NCBI GenBank assembly: GCA_016714895.1
Contig: JADKBV010000011.1
Location: 310,001 to 374,000, forward strand
Direction: 5' to 3'
Length of the DNA: 64,000 nt
Source of the DNA: Saprospiraceae bacterium
GTDB lineage: Bacteria; Bacteroidota; Bacteroidia; Chitinophagales; Saprospiraceae
Shown: piece after piece, positions 49,745-58,611 of the stretch
How positions within the stretch are numbered: position 1 is the stretch's first letter
Layout: the number at the start of each line of letters is the position of its first letter
Position numbers and translations under genes: made by a program
The notes under the pieces: model-generated
What the model was told of the DNA's origin: nothing
The model's database searches: none
What the model saw: the letters and a program-made list of their open reading frames with translations, nothing else

Positions 49745-50465
49745 ATGAATCTGGTAGTTGATATCGGCAATAGTCGGATAAAATATGCAATTTTTAAAGA
49801 CGGAGTTATTTTAGCTCAAAATTCTGTGGACCCAACGGAGGCTGAAGTTGTTTTTCATGATACCTTAATTAATCCTTGTAAACGAGCCATCGTTTCAGCA
49901 AGTGGCAAAATAGATGATGGTTTTATACAAAAGGTAAAGGATGAAATGGAAGTTTTATTATTTGACCAGCATACAAAACTACCGGTAAAAATAGTATATG
50001 ATACTCCGGAGACCCTTGGCAGAGATCGCATTGCCGGCGCTGTTGCTGCCTGGAAAATCTTTCCGGGAGAGTCTTCATTGATCATTGACATGGGTACTTG
50101 TATAACAACAAATATTATCAACGACAGAGGAGAGTACCTTGGAGGAACCATTTCTCCCGGTGTACAAATGAGGGCAAAAGCAATGAATGTGTTTACTGAA
50201 AATCTTCCTTTGGTTGATCTCGAATTGCCGAAAAGAATTCATTGGAAAAAACACTACCACAGCTTTGCAAAATGGTGTGATTCGCGGTACGTATTATGAG
50301 ATTCAGACCTTCATTGACAATATTAAACCGATTTTTGGAATAAATAACGTAATTTTAACCGGAGGCGACGCTAAAATCTTTGGCAATTTGCTTAATTTTG
50401 AGATATTTGCACTCCCTAATCTGGTTTTATCAGGTTTACATGAAATATTGCAATATAATGCTTAG
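49745..50465 (+). CDS. coaX: Type III pantothenate kinase, frameshifted
   Basis: Phosphorylates pantothenate in the first step of CoA synthesis. Phosphate loop DIGNSRIKYAIF, then ETLGRDRIAGAVAAWKIFPG, IIDMGTCITTNII, GGTISPGVQMRAKAM, and in the second frame TTALQNGVIRGTYYEI and NVILTGGDA. All type III motifs are present, but the frame shifts at the four-A run 50231-50234, where AAA would restore one protein of about 240 aa. An essential-type gene carrying a one-base homopolymer insertion suggests a sequencing error. The joined gene ends 8 bp inside the next gene, consistent with coupling. Confidence 0.9.
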
Positions 50466-51798
50466 AAAAAATATTCCTTTTTTGGTGATTTTATGGCTTG
50501 TAAGCCAAGTCGTTTATGGACAACAATCCGACAATTCACCGTATTCACGATTCGGAATCGGAGAGTTGTCAGACAATCATTTTAACTATCTTCGTCAAAT
50601 GGGTGGTCTTGGTACAGCACCAATAGATCAGTACCATTTTAATGTGATGAATCCTGCAAGTCTGAGTCATTTGAATGCATTTTCACTTGATGTCGGATTA
50701 TTTGCCAAATACAACACCTTACGTGACGGAAATCAGGAAAGCAATGTCTGGACCGGGAATATCGACTATCTCGCCTTTGCCTTTCCATTGCGCAATCCGG
50801 TTAATGACATTTATGAAGGAAAAACTACTAAAACAAAATTTGGAATGTCCTTTGCGCTTATGCCGCATTCCAACGTAAGTTACAATATACTTACCTCAGG
50901 TGTGGACGAAAATGTTGGAAAAATTAACAGAAGTTATATTGGATCCGGAGGTTCTTATAAGTTTTTATTTGGAAATTCTGTCAAATATAAAGATTTTTCC
51001 TTTGGCTTAAATTTGGGGTATTTATTTGGCAAAATTGATTATCAAAGGAATATTGATTTTCTTGATTTTGTATATTCTTATCAAAACAGATTTACTACCA
51101 ATTACAATATCAGGGGATTTTTGTGGAATGCCGGAATGATCTATTCTAAGGTATTGAATAAAAAAGAAGTCGAAAAAAACAGATCAAAACCTTCAAAAAT
51201 GATCAGCATCGGTGTAAGAGGAAATTCTGCGCACAGATTTCAGACAACAGCAAATGAATTTGACTACGGAATTCAGATATTGGAAAGTGTGGTCAACAGA
51301 GATACCTTTAAGAATATCAGTGATGTTGAAGGAAAAGGTTCACTTCCCGCTGAATTTGCTGTCGGAGGTCATTATTACCACGGAGAAAAGTGGAGTCTTG
51401 GATTTGATTATCAAATGGGAGCATGGAATCAATATTATAATGATGCCAATAAAGACGTAAAAGGAACATTAAGGAATACAAGCCGGATTGCCCTCGGTGG
51501 CCACTTCAGACCAAATTATAAATCGTTTGACAATTTTTTTGAAAGAGTGTATTACAGGTATGGTGTTTATTACAACACTGACCCGAGAGTAGTTAAAGAT
51601 CAACAATTGGATGGATATGGTGTTTCGTTGGGTTTTGGTCTGCCATTTATTTATCAAAGAAAAATATCATTTGTAAACCTTGGTGTTCAATATGGTCAAA
51701 GAGCAACATCATTGCCACTATCAGAAAGATATGTTAAAATTTCATTTGGCGTAACTTTTAACGATGATGAGTGGTTTTTAAAATCTAAATATTATTAA
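50458..51798 (+). CDS. Putative outer-membrane beta-barrel protein
   Basis: 446 aa from the ATG at 50458, chosen because it gives a good signal peptide (MLRKNIPFLVILWLVSQVVY, cleavage near GQQ). The mature start DNSPYSRFGIGELSDNHF and MGGLGTAPIDQYHFNVMNP is a familiar Bacteroidota outer-membrane family that commonly follows coaX; the fold looks like a FadL-type barrel with many aromatic beta strands. The last strand ends in VKISFGVTFND. Role unknown. It overlaps the restored coaX stop by 8 bp. Confidence 0.82.
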   Translation: MLRKNIPFLVILWLVSQVVYGQQSDNSPYSRFGIGELSDNHFNYLRQMGGLGTAPIDQYHFNVMNPASLSHLNAFSLDVGLFAKYNTLRDGNQESNVWTGNIDYLAFAFPLRNPVNDIYEGKTTKTKFGMSFALMPHSNVSYNILTSGVDENVGKINRSYIGSGGSYKFLFGNSVKYKDFSFGLNLGYLFGKIDYQRNIDFLDFVYSYQNRFTTNYNIRGFLWNAGMIYSKVLNKKEVEKNRSKPSKMISIGVRGNSAHRFQTTANEFDYGIQILESVVNRDTFKNISDVEGKGSLPAEFAVGGHYYHGEKWSLGFDYQMGAWNQYYNDANKDVKGTLRNTSRIALGGHFRPNYKSFDNFFERVYYRYGVYYNTDPRVVKDQQLDGYGVSLGFGLPFIYQRKISFVNLGVQYGQRATSLPLSERYVKISFGVTFNDDEWFLKSKYY

Positions 51799-51828
51799 TT
51801 TTTAAACCTTACCTAAAAATATTAAAGT

Positions 51829-53235
51829 ATGAAAATTGTAAATTTGCTATTATTAAACATAATCCTTCTGACAGGAGGAGATATGTTTGGTCAATGCAAA
51901 AGTTGGGTTGATTCCGACAGACAATCTGATGCTGAAAACGCACATTCCATTTACAGACAGGCACTAAAGATGAAGACAATGGATATTGCCTTCGAAAATT
52001 GGCAAATCGCTTATGATCTGGCACCTGCTGCTGATGGTAAAAGAGATATTCATTTTATCGATGGTGTGGAATTTTACAAACAAAAATGGACGCAGTCTCA
52101 AAGCCCTGAAGAAAAAAAGGTTTTTGCTGACAAGATGGTTACATTTTATGATGAAGCAATCAATTGTTACATTTCAGGCGGTATTACCGTAAAAGAAGGA
52201 ACTGAAGAAGCTTTGAATAAAAAGCTTGGTTTTTTGTACGGCAGGAAAGCCTATGACATGTTTTATTATGTCAACGCACCTTATGCTCAAACCATCGAGG
52301 CATTGGATCAATGTATCAAATATGCCGGAGACCATGCTGAATATATCATTATGGATATCTATCCGAAGATTATGGTATACCAATTCAAAAATGCCCTCAT
52401 GACCAAAGAAAAGGTCAATAGCGTCTATAAAAGCCTCAAACAAATAGCTGAATATAATATTGCCAATAACGAACAATATTCTGAAGGGTATCAACAGGCG
52501 CAGGCCAATATGAATTATACTTTGACAGAAATTGAAAAAGAAGCATTTGATTGCGAATATTTTAAAGATAAATATTTGCCTGAATACGAAGATAACAAAG
52601 AAGATCCGCAGGTTATCAAATATGTTTTATTTGTATTAAAAACCCAGGGATGTGGTGAAGATTCTATGGTTAAAGTAATTGATCAGGAATGGAAAAAATA
52701 CGCTTCTGCTGAAAACGAAAGAATTCAGGCAGAACATGATGCCAATAACCCAGGGTCTATGGCAAAAAAGTTGTACGATGATGGAAAATTTTCAGAATCT
52801 ATCAGCAAATATCGTCAGGCTATCAATGAATCCGATGATGCCAAACAAAAAGCCACCTACCTTTTTGCGATAGCCTCCATTCAGTTCAGAAAATTAAATC
52901 AATATAGTGAGGCAAGAAAAACGGCTTATGACGCCGCCAAAATGAGACCCAACTGGGGAAGACCTTATTTGTTGATCGGTGATATGTACGGAAAAACAGC
53001 AAGATCCTGCGGAGATGCATGGAATCAACGTCTCGCCATTCTGGCAGCAATTGATAAGTATGCCTATGCAAGATCAATAGATGACGGTGTGGCCGGAGAA
53101 GCAAGCAGCAGAATCGGAGCATATTCCAGGTCTTTGCCTGATGCAGCAGAAGGACACATGAGAGGTGTCAAAGAAGGCCAGACACAAACCGTAGGATGCT
53201 GGATCGGAGAATCTGTAAAGTTGAGGTTTAATTAA
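51829..53235 (+). CDS. Secreted tetratricopeptide-repeat protein
   Basis: 468 aa with a signal peptide ending GDMFGQ. Helical repeats: AHSIYRQALKMKTMDIAFEN, YDEAINCYISGG, the C-terminal TPRs KKLYDDGKFSESISKYRQAI and YLFAIASIQFRKLNQYSEAR, and a conserved end with PNWGRPYLLIGDMYGKTARS and CGDAWNQRLA. Probably periplasmic. It follows the barrel gene at 30 bp, and a terminator comes after it, so the run from purH to here may be one transcript. Confidence 0.85.
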   Translation: MKIVNLLLLNIILLTGGDMFGQCKSWVDSDRQSDAENAHSIYRQALKMKTMDIAFENWQIAYDLAPAADGKRDIHFIDGVEFYKQKWTQSQSPEEKKVFADKMVTFYDEAINCYISGGITVKEGTEEALNKKLGFLYGRKAYDMFYYVNAPYAQTIEALDQCIKYAGDHAEYIIMDIYPKIMVYQFKNALMTKEKVNSVYKSLKQIAEYNIANNEQYSEGYQQAQANMNYTLTEIEKEAFDCEYFKDKYLPEYEDNKEDPQVIKYVLFVLKTQGCGEDSMVKVIDQEWKKYASAENERIQAEHDANNPGSMAKKLYDDGKFSESISKYRQAINESDDAKQKATYLFAIASIQFRKLNQYSEARKTAYDAAKMRPNWGRPYLLIGDMYGKTARSCGDAWNQRLAILAAIDKYAYARSIDDGVAGEASSRIGAYSRSLPDAAEGHMRGVKEGQTQTVGCWIGESVKLRFN

Positions 53236-53262
53236 GCGGAAACTTTTTATATAACAAGAATC

Positions 53263-53298
53263 AAAATGGCAGGAAAGATATTTTCTGCCATTTTTTTT
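53263..53298 (+). terminator. Terminator after the TPR gene
   Basis: Stem AAAATGGCAG / CTGCCATTTT (extended by AAA/TTT with one mismatch) around GATA, then a run of T. Confidence 0.88.
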
Positions 53299-53443
53299 AT
53301 GTAAGAAAAAAATATAGGGATTTGCTAAATAATTATACCTTTATATTCAGTACAAAATATTAAGTTTTTGCTTCCTGAATACATAGTTACAGGTAGTATT
53401 AAACCTTTTGTGTCTTTAGCTTGTCTATTTTAAAAATAAAAAT

Positions 53444-53977
53444 ATGGAAAACGTTTCCGTTTGGTTACGTTGTAAAAAAGGTGATAAAAATGCATTCAGG
53501 GAATTGTACCTTGAAAACATTGATTCTCTTATGGCTTATGGTCATAAGATATGTTCTGACGCAGATATTCTTCAGGATGCTGTACACGATTTGTTTGTAT
53601 ACATATGGGAAAAAAGAGACACATTAAGTGATACGGATTCTGCTATAAAATATTTGTGTGTTTCCCTGCGAAGAAGGCTTATAAAGAATATGGAAAAGGA
53701 CAATCAGATCAAACAGTCCGATCAGTTGGAAAATCATATAAACTATGCGGAATCTTCTCCTGAAACGCAATGGATGGAGAAAGAAGAACAAGAAAAGTCT
53801 CAATATCAGCTTCAACAAGCCATGTTTAAATTACCTAAAAGACAACAAGAAGCGCTACACTTAAAATACTATGAAAATTTACCTTATGAAGATATATGTA
53901 CCATTATGGAAATTAATTATCAATCTGTCAGAAACCTGATTTCGAGAGCCATTTCTGATTTGAGAAATTATCTTTGA
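53444..53977 (+). CDS. ECF-type RNA polymerase sigma factor
   Basis: 177 aa. Region 2: FRELYLENIDSLMAYGHKIC and DAVHDLFVYIWEKRDTL. Region 4 with a helix-turn-helix: LPKRQQEALHLKYYENLPYE and IMEINYQSVRNLISRAISDL. It resembles the sigma-70 family found near FecR/SusCD systems in Bacteroidota, but here no anti-sigma or TonB receptor gene is beside it. Neighbours are a TPR protein and secA, so its target genes are not apparent. Confidence 0.92.
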   Translation: MENVSVWLRCKKGDKNAFRELYLENIDSLMAYGHKICSDADILQDAVHDLFVYIWEKRDTLSDTDSAIKYLCVSLRRRLIKNMEKDNQIKQSDQLENHINYAESSPETQWMEKEEQEKSQYQLQQAMFKLPKRQQEALHLKYYENLPYEDICTIMEINYQSVRNLISRAISDLRNYL

Positions 53978-54097
53978 TCTGATACCGGGAACAGAAAATC
54001 AGACATTTTGACCATGTCAGACAGGAAACTGTTAAAGAACCGACCCGTTTTTTTTGATAATTATGTCATTATGGCATCTCGTTTCAGTTGGTATAAT

Positions 54098-54128
54098 TTT
54101 AGGGTATCATATAATCTTCTTATTTTTG
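54098..54128 (+). promoter_or_regulatory. Probable secA promoter
   Basis: TTTA (54098-54101), a 19-bp spacer, then TATTTTTG (54121-54128), which matches TAnnTTTG; about 75 bp before the start codon. Confidence 0.5.
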
Positions 54129-54202
54129 CAACTTATTTTCAATATTGACAATTTCATTCTATTTTATCGTAACGGTGATTAACCGGATTAAAATCAAAGA
54201 CA

Positions 54203-57200
54203 ATGTTTAATTTTATAAAAAATATATTTTCTTCCAAACATGAAAGGGATGTAAAAGCATATTCTTCTGTAGTTGACGCCGTAAACAGACATTATGCAGA
54301 ATACGGGTCTTTGGATCACGACCAATTGCGTAACAAAACCATTGAGTTCAGAACCAGAATCAAAGAATATCTCGCTCCGATCACGGCAGACATCCAGAAT
54401 ATGGAAAAAAATGCTGCCGAAATGACCAATTTTCATGAAAAAGAAAACCTGTATAATGAAATGGATAAGCTGCGAAAAGATAAAAATAAAAGTTTGGAAG
54501 CCATTTTAATGGAAATACTTCCTGAAGCTTTTGCCGTTGTCAAAGAAACAGCCAGAAGGTTTAAAGAAAATCCGACTTTGACGGTCACTGCAACCGAACA
54601 TGACAAAAATATCGCCGCTTCCAAAGATTATGTGATGGTCGATGGAAATAAAGCCACCTGGAAAAATGAGTGGACAGCAGCCGGCGGACAGGTCAAATGG
54701 GATATGCTTCATTATGATGTACAGCTCATTGGAGGAATGGTCCTTCATGAAGGAAAAATTGCTGAGATGGCCACCGGAGAAGGTAAAACTCTGGTAGCGA
54801 CGCTACCCGCCTATCTCAACGGACTTTCCGGAGAAGGGGTCCACGTCATTACTGTCAATGATTATCTCGCCCGAAGGGACTCTGAATGGGTAGGTCCTAT
54901 ATTTCAGTTTCTAATGCTTACCATTGATTGTATTGACAAATATAAGCCACATTCTCCGGAAAGAATAAATGCTTATAATTGTGACATAACCTATGGAACC
55001 AACAACGAATTTGGTTTTGATTACCTGAGAGATAATATGGTCAGAGACAAAGATGAACTGGTTCAGAAAAGACACCATTTTGCTATGGTGGATGAGGTGG
55101 ACTCTGTATTGATTGATGATGCCAGAACGCCGTTGATTATTTCAGGTCCGGTACCTGAGGGGCTTGAAGAACAGGAATACCTCGAATTGAATCCTAAAAT
55201 TGAAAAGTTATTTAATGTTCAAAGACAATTAGCCACAGAATTATTAGCGGAAGCCCGCAAAAAAATAAAAGAAGGAAAAACAGGATATAATGAAGGTGAC
55301 GGAGGACTTGATTTGTTCCGTGTGTACAGAGCACTTCCGAAGTACAGACCTTTGATTAAGTTTTTAAGTGAAGATGGTGTAAAAGTAGTTTTACAAAAGT
55401 CCGAAAACTTTTATATGCAGGAGCAAAGTAAAAATATGCACCTTGCCGATACGCCTCTTTATTTTACAATTGATGAAAAAAACCGCAATGTCGAATTGAC
55501 AGAAAAAGGTATCGAATATCTTTCCAGAGGAGAAAACGACCCTAACTTTTTTATATTGCCGGATATTGCCAGGGAAATGCAGGAACTGGCTGACAGAGAA
55601 AAAGCCGCAGGTGTGAAATACCATGAAGAAAGAGATCATTTGTTACAGGATTTTTCACTCAAATCCAGAAGATTACACTCAACCAGCCAATTACTCAAGG
55701 CTTATACCTTGTTTGATAAGGATCAGGAATATGTGGTAATGGATGGGCAAGTAAAAATTGTCGACGAACAAACAGGTCGTATGATGGAAGGCCGGCGTTA
55801 TTCTGACGGTTTACACCAGGCACTTGAAGCTAAAGAAAGAGTGAAAGTCGGGGATATTACCCAAACCTATGCAACCATAACGTTACAGAATTATTTCAGG
55901 ATGTACCACAAACTTTGTGGTATGACCGGTACAGCAGAAACAGAAGCCGGTGAATTGTGGGAGATCTATAAATTGGAAGTTTCTGTAATACCGACCAACA
56001 GACCGATCCAAAGGATTGATAAAGATGACCTTGTCTATAAAACAGCCAGAGAAAAATTTAATGCTGCTATCGAAGAAATCGTGCAGTTGACTTCTCAGGG
56101 AAGACCGGTCCTTGTGGGAACAACTTCTGTTGAAATCTCAGAACTATTGAGCAGAATGCTCAATCTGAGAGGTATCAAACATAACGTTTTGAATGCCAAG
56201 CAGCACCAAAGGGAAGCTGAAATCGTAGCTGAGGCCGGAAGACCGGGCAATGTGACTATTGCGACCAACATGGCCGGTAGGGGAACGGACATCAAAATTA
56301 ATGAAGAAGTCAAAAAAGCGGGTGGATTGGCTATTATTGCCACTGAACGACACGATTCCAGAAGGGTGGACAGGCAGTTGAGAGGTAGGGCAGGTCGTCA
56401 GGGTGATCCTGGTACCAGCCAGTTTTACGTTTCATTGGAAGACAACCTCATGCGTTTGTTCCAATCAGACAGAATTGCATCGCTGATGGATAAAATGGGA
56501 CATAAAGACGGCGAAGTCATCCAACACTCTATGGTTACCAAATCAATTGAAAGGGCACAGAAAAAAGTGGAAGAAAACAACTTTGGGGTAAGAAAACGTT
56601 TGTTGGAATATGACGACGTTATGAATATCCAACGGGAAGCCATTTACAAAAAACGTAATAATGCGTTACAAGGAGAAAGGCTGAAAGTGGATCTGAATTC
56701 CATGTTTATCGGCCTTGTTGAAAATATTGTTCTTACACATAAAGGCACCAACCAATACGACGACTTTATCCGGGATTGTTTCACCAGTCTAGGTATAGAT
56801 CCCGGAATCGACAAAGATAGTTTTAAATCGACCGACGTTGATACGCTGATTGATAATCTGTATGACATGGTGATGAATGAATACAAGTACAAAAGTGACC
56901 ACGTCACGAGTGTTTTGTTGCCATTGATTAAAAATGTATATCAAAACGAAGGCCACAGATACAAAAGGATTTCAATTCCATTTACAGATGGCAGATCTCA
57001 ACCGCTTCCGATTGCAGCAGATTTGAAAGAAGCCGTTGAATCCAATGGTGCTTCAATTATGACAGATATTGAAAAAACCATTACGCTTGCATTGATTGAC
57101 GATAACTGGAAGGAGCACCTCCGAAATATGGACGAATTAAAAGATTCTGTACAGGCAGCTTCTTTTGAACAAAAAGATCCGTTGGTCATATACAAAATGG

Positions 57201-57499
57201 AAGCGTATAATCTATTTGAAGAACTTGTCAATAAAATCAATCGGGATGTGTGCGGGTACCTTCTTTTAGGTGATCTTGTGATGCAACAGGAGGTAAGAGA
57301 AGCCAAAGTGCAGAAAACCGACCTTAGCAAAGTACGCACCAGCCGTGAGGAAGATGCAATGCGACAGGCGGCCGAGGGAGTGAGTCGGAAACCGATTGAA
57401 AAACCTGAAACTTTCATCCGACAAGAAGCTAAAATCGGAAGAAATGACCTTTGTCCATGCGGTAGTGGTAAAAAGTTTAAACAATGTCATGGGAAGTAA
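54203..57499 (+). CDS. secA: Protein translocase ATPase SecA
   Basis: Drives preproteins through SecYEG. 1,098 aa, the long form usual in Bacteroidota, with an insertion in the first nucleotide-binding domain (around residues 350-420). Walker A MATGEGKTLVATLPAYLNGL near residue 189, HVITVNDYLARRDSEWVGPI, DITYGTNNEFGFDYLRDNM, VDEVDSVLIDDARTPLIISG, TYATITLQNYFRMYHKLCGM followed by TGTAETEA, TNMAGRGTDIKI and RQLRGRAGRQGDPG. The C-terminal zinc motif LCPCGSGKKFKQCHGK, which binds SecB or ribosomes, is intact. It also feeds the T9SS cargos in this window, which carry Sec signal peptides. Confidence 0.98.
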   Translation: MFNFIKNIFSSKHERDVKAYSSVVDAVNRHYAEYGSLDHDQLRNKTIEFRTRIKEYLAPITADIQNMEKNAAEMTNFHEKENLYNEMDKLRKDKNKSLEAILMEILPEAFAVVKETARRFKENPTLTVTATEHDKNIAASKDYVMVDGNKATWKNEWTAAGGQVKWDMLHYDVQLIGGMVLHEGKIAEMATGEGKTLVATLPAYLNGLSGEGVHVITVNDYLARRDSEWVGPIFQFLMLTIDCIDKYKPHSPERINAYNCDITYGTNNEFGFDYLRDNMVRDKDELVQKRHHFAMVDEVDSVLIDDARTPLIISGPVPEGLEEQEYLELNPKIEKLFNVQRQLATELLAEARKKIKEGKTGYNEGDGGLDLFRVYRALPKYRPLIKFLSEDGVKVVLQKSENFYMQEQSKNMHLADTPLYFTIDEKNRNVELTEKGIEYLSRGENDPNFFILPDIAREMQELADREKAAGVKYHEERDHLLQDFSLKSRRLHSTSQLLKAYTLFDKDQEYVVMDGQVKIVDEQTGRMMEGRRYSDGLHQALEAKERVKVGDITQTYATITLQNYFRMYHKLCGMTGTAETEAGELWEIYKLEVSVIPTNRPIQRIDKDDLVYKTAREKFNAAIEEIVQLTSQGRPVLVGTTSVEISELLSRMLNLRGIKHNVLNAKQHQREAEIVAEAGRPGNVTIATNMAGRGTDIKINEEVKKAGGLAIIATERHDSRRVDRQLRGRAGRQGDPGTSQFYVSLEDNLMRLFQSDRIASLMDKMGHKDGEVIQHSMVTKSIERAQKKVEENNFGVRKRLLEYDDVMNIQREAIYKKRNNALQGERLKVDLNSMFIGLVENIVLTHKGTNQYDDFIRDCFTSLGIDPGIDKDSFKSTDVDTLIDNLYDMVMNEYKYKSDHVTSVLLPLIKNVYQNEGHRYKRISIPFTDGRSQPLPIAADLKEAVESNGASIMTDIEKTITLALIDDNWKEHLRNMDELKDSVQAASFEQKDPLVIYKMEAYNLFEELVNKINRDVCGYLLLGDLVMQQEVREAKVQKTDLSKVRTSREEDAMRQAAEGVSRKPIEKPETFIRQEAKIGRNDLCPCGSGKKFKQCHGK

Positions 57500-57511
57500 T
57501 GGTTTGAAATA

Positions 57512-58318
57512 TTGAAACTTCAATTTCAATCAGACAACTTCACTGTTTTTGAAAGTGCCCTGTACAGAACATGTTCTGCAGTAATTTCAGTTGAAAAGTG
57601 TCTGTGGGTTGTCGATCCCAACTGGCTTCCCGGGGAGATACAAATCATCAGGGATTTTGTTGATCAACAAAAAAATAATAAAAATATCTTTTTGTTGTGT
57701 ACCCATTCTGATTACGATCATATCATTGGTTGCGGAGCTTTTTCGGAGGCAGAAATTGTGGCAGGCCAGGATTTTGTGACGCATCCGCAACCACAAAAAG
57801 TAGTACAGCAGATTTTGGATTTTGATGATATGTACTACATAACCAGAAATTATCCCGTAACCTATCCTGAAGTAAATCACATTATAAACAACTTTGGACA
57901 AGGGCAAATCCAACTTCCCGGGAGACCGGTGTTTTTTGATGCGAAAGGACATATAAGAGACGGATTGATTACTGTTTTTCCTGATTTGGGTATATGTATC
58001 GCCGGAGATTATCTGAGTAATTTCGAGATACCTATGGTGGAATACAGCTTTGAAGATTATTTATCTACCTTACAAACTTTTGAAAAAATCGTAAACGATT
58101 TTTCAATCCGGTTGCTGATGACAGGGCACGGTGATATGGCTTCCTCAGAAAAGGAAATCAGATTCATAATTAAAACAGATATGGAATATATCGAAGCCAT
58201 GATTAATGGATTTCCTGAAGATGCTGAAGTTTTTAAAAAAGTTATCAGCTCAAAAGGCAATGAACGTCAAAACCGGTTGATCCATCAAAATAATATCAGG
58301 TTTCGTAATGTAAAATGA
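57512..58318 (+). CDS. MBL-fold hydrolase with HSDYDH motif
   Basis: 268 aa. It begins with TTG at 57512, 12 bp after secA; no ATG is available before the conserved N-terminus (QSDNFTVFESALYRTCSAVI). Metal-binding block LLCTHSDYDHIIGCGAF has Asp where most family members have the second His (HxHxDH), a variation seen in a glyoxalase II-like subgroup. Other blocks: FFDAKGHIRDGLITVFPDLG (expected His), CIAGDYLSNFEIP and LLMTGHGDMASSE. Substrate unknown. Possibly co-transcribed with secA. Confidence 0.82.
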   Translation: MKLQFQSDNFTVFESALYRTCSAVISVEKCLWVVDPNWLPGEIQIIRDFVDQQKNNKNIFLLCTHSDYDHIIGCGAFSEAEIVAGQDFVTHPQPQKVVQQILDFDDMYYITRNYPVTYPEVNHIINNFGQGQIQLPGRPVFFDAKGHIRDGLITVFPDLGICIAGDYLSNFEIPMVEYSFEDYLSTLQTFEKIVNDFSIRLLMTGHGDMASSEKEIRFIIKTDMEYIEAMINGFPEDAEVFKKVISSKGNERQNRLIHQNNIRFRNVK

Positions 58319-58352
58319 AGCTTTAGTTTGTAAAACTTAAAAATGTCCGACG

Positions 58353-58454
58353 CCCCTCCCCACCAGTGGGTTGGGGGGGGGGGGCCGCAAAGTGACCAAA
58401 GACGGGGGCAGCGGGGGGGGGGGGGGCGGGCAAAGGAAAAGGGGGGCCGCCCGC
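58353..58454. other. G-rich hairpin and poly-G tracts
   Basis: A GC-rich inverted repeat (CCCCTCCCC-ACC, loop AGTG, GGT-T then G run) leads into a G12 run at 58373-58384, a G5 at 58404, a G14 run at 58413-58426 and a G6 at 58441. This is wholly unlike the AT-rich intergenic DNA elsewhere in the window. The hairpin could serve as a terminator for the MBL gene, though no T run follows. Alternatively it is part of an interspersed repeat or a low-quality sequence patch. The 155 bp after it hold no supported gene. Confidence 0.5.
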
Positions 58455-58611
58455 TGGAAATTTAATTCAATACAATGTCAAGATAATGTTATGTTTTGCA
58501 AAGATTTGGGCATTACCAAATCAATTTCGTCACCAAACCAAACGGTCAATTGAGGCATAGCCTTCAAATGGTAAAGGCTTTGCCATAAAAAAACATAATT
58601 CCAACGTTGAT

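Noticed and set aside
50187..50300. Separate start for the second coaX fragment at 50187
   Set aside because: The 5' part of that frame overlaps the first fragment antisense to its family alignment; one frameshifted gene explains both.
58371..58553. 60-codon open frame through the poly-G region
   Set aside because: The translation is low-complexity Gly/Arg generated by the G runs and is not credible as a protein.
58568..58586. ATGGTAAAG/CTTTGCCAT palindrome as the terminator of the helicase gene
   Set aside because: The loop would be only one base and the pairing includes a mismatch; it does not make a standard terminator.
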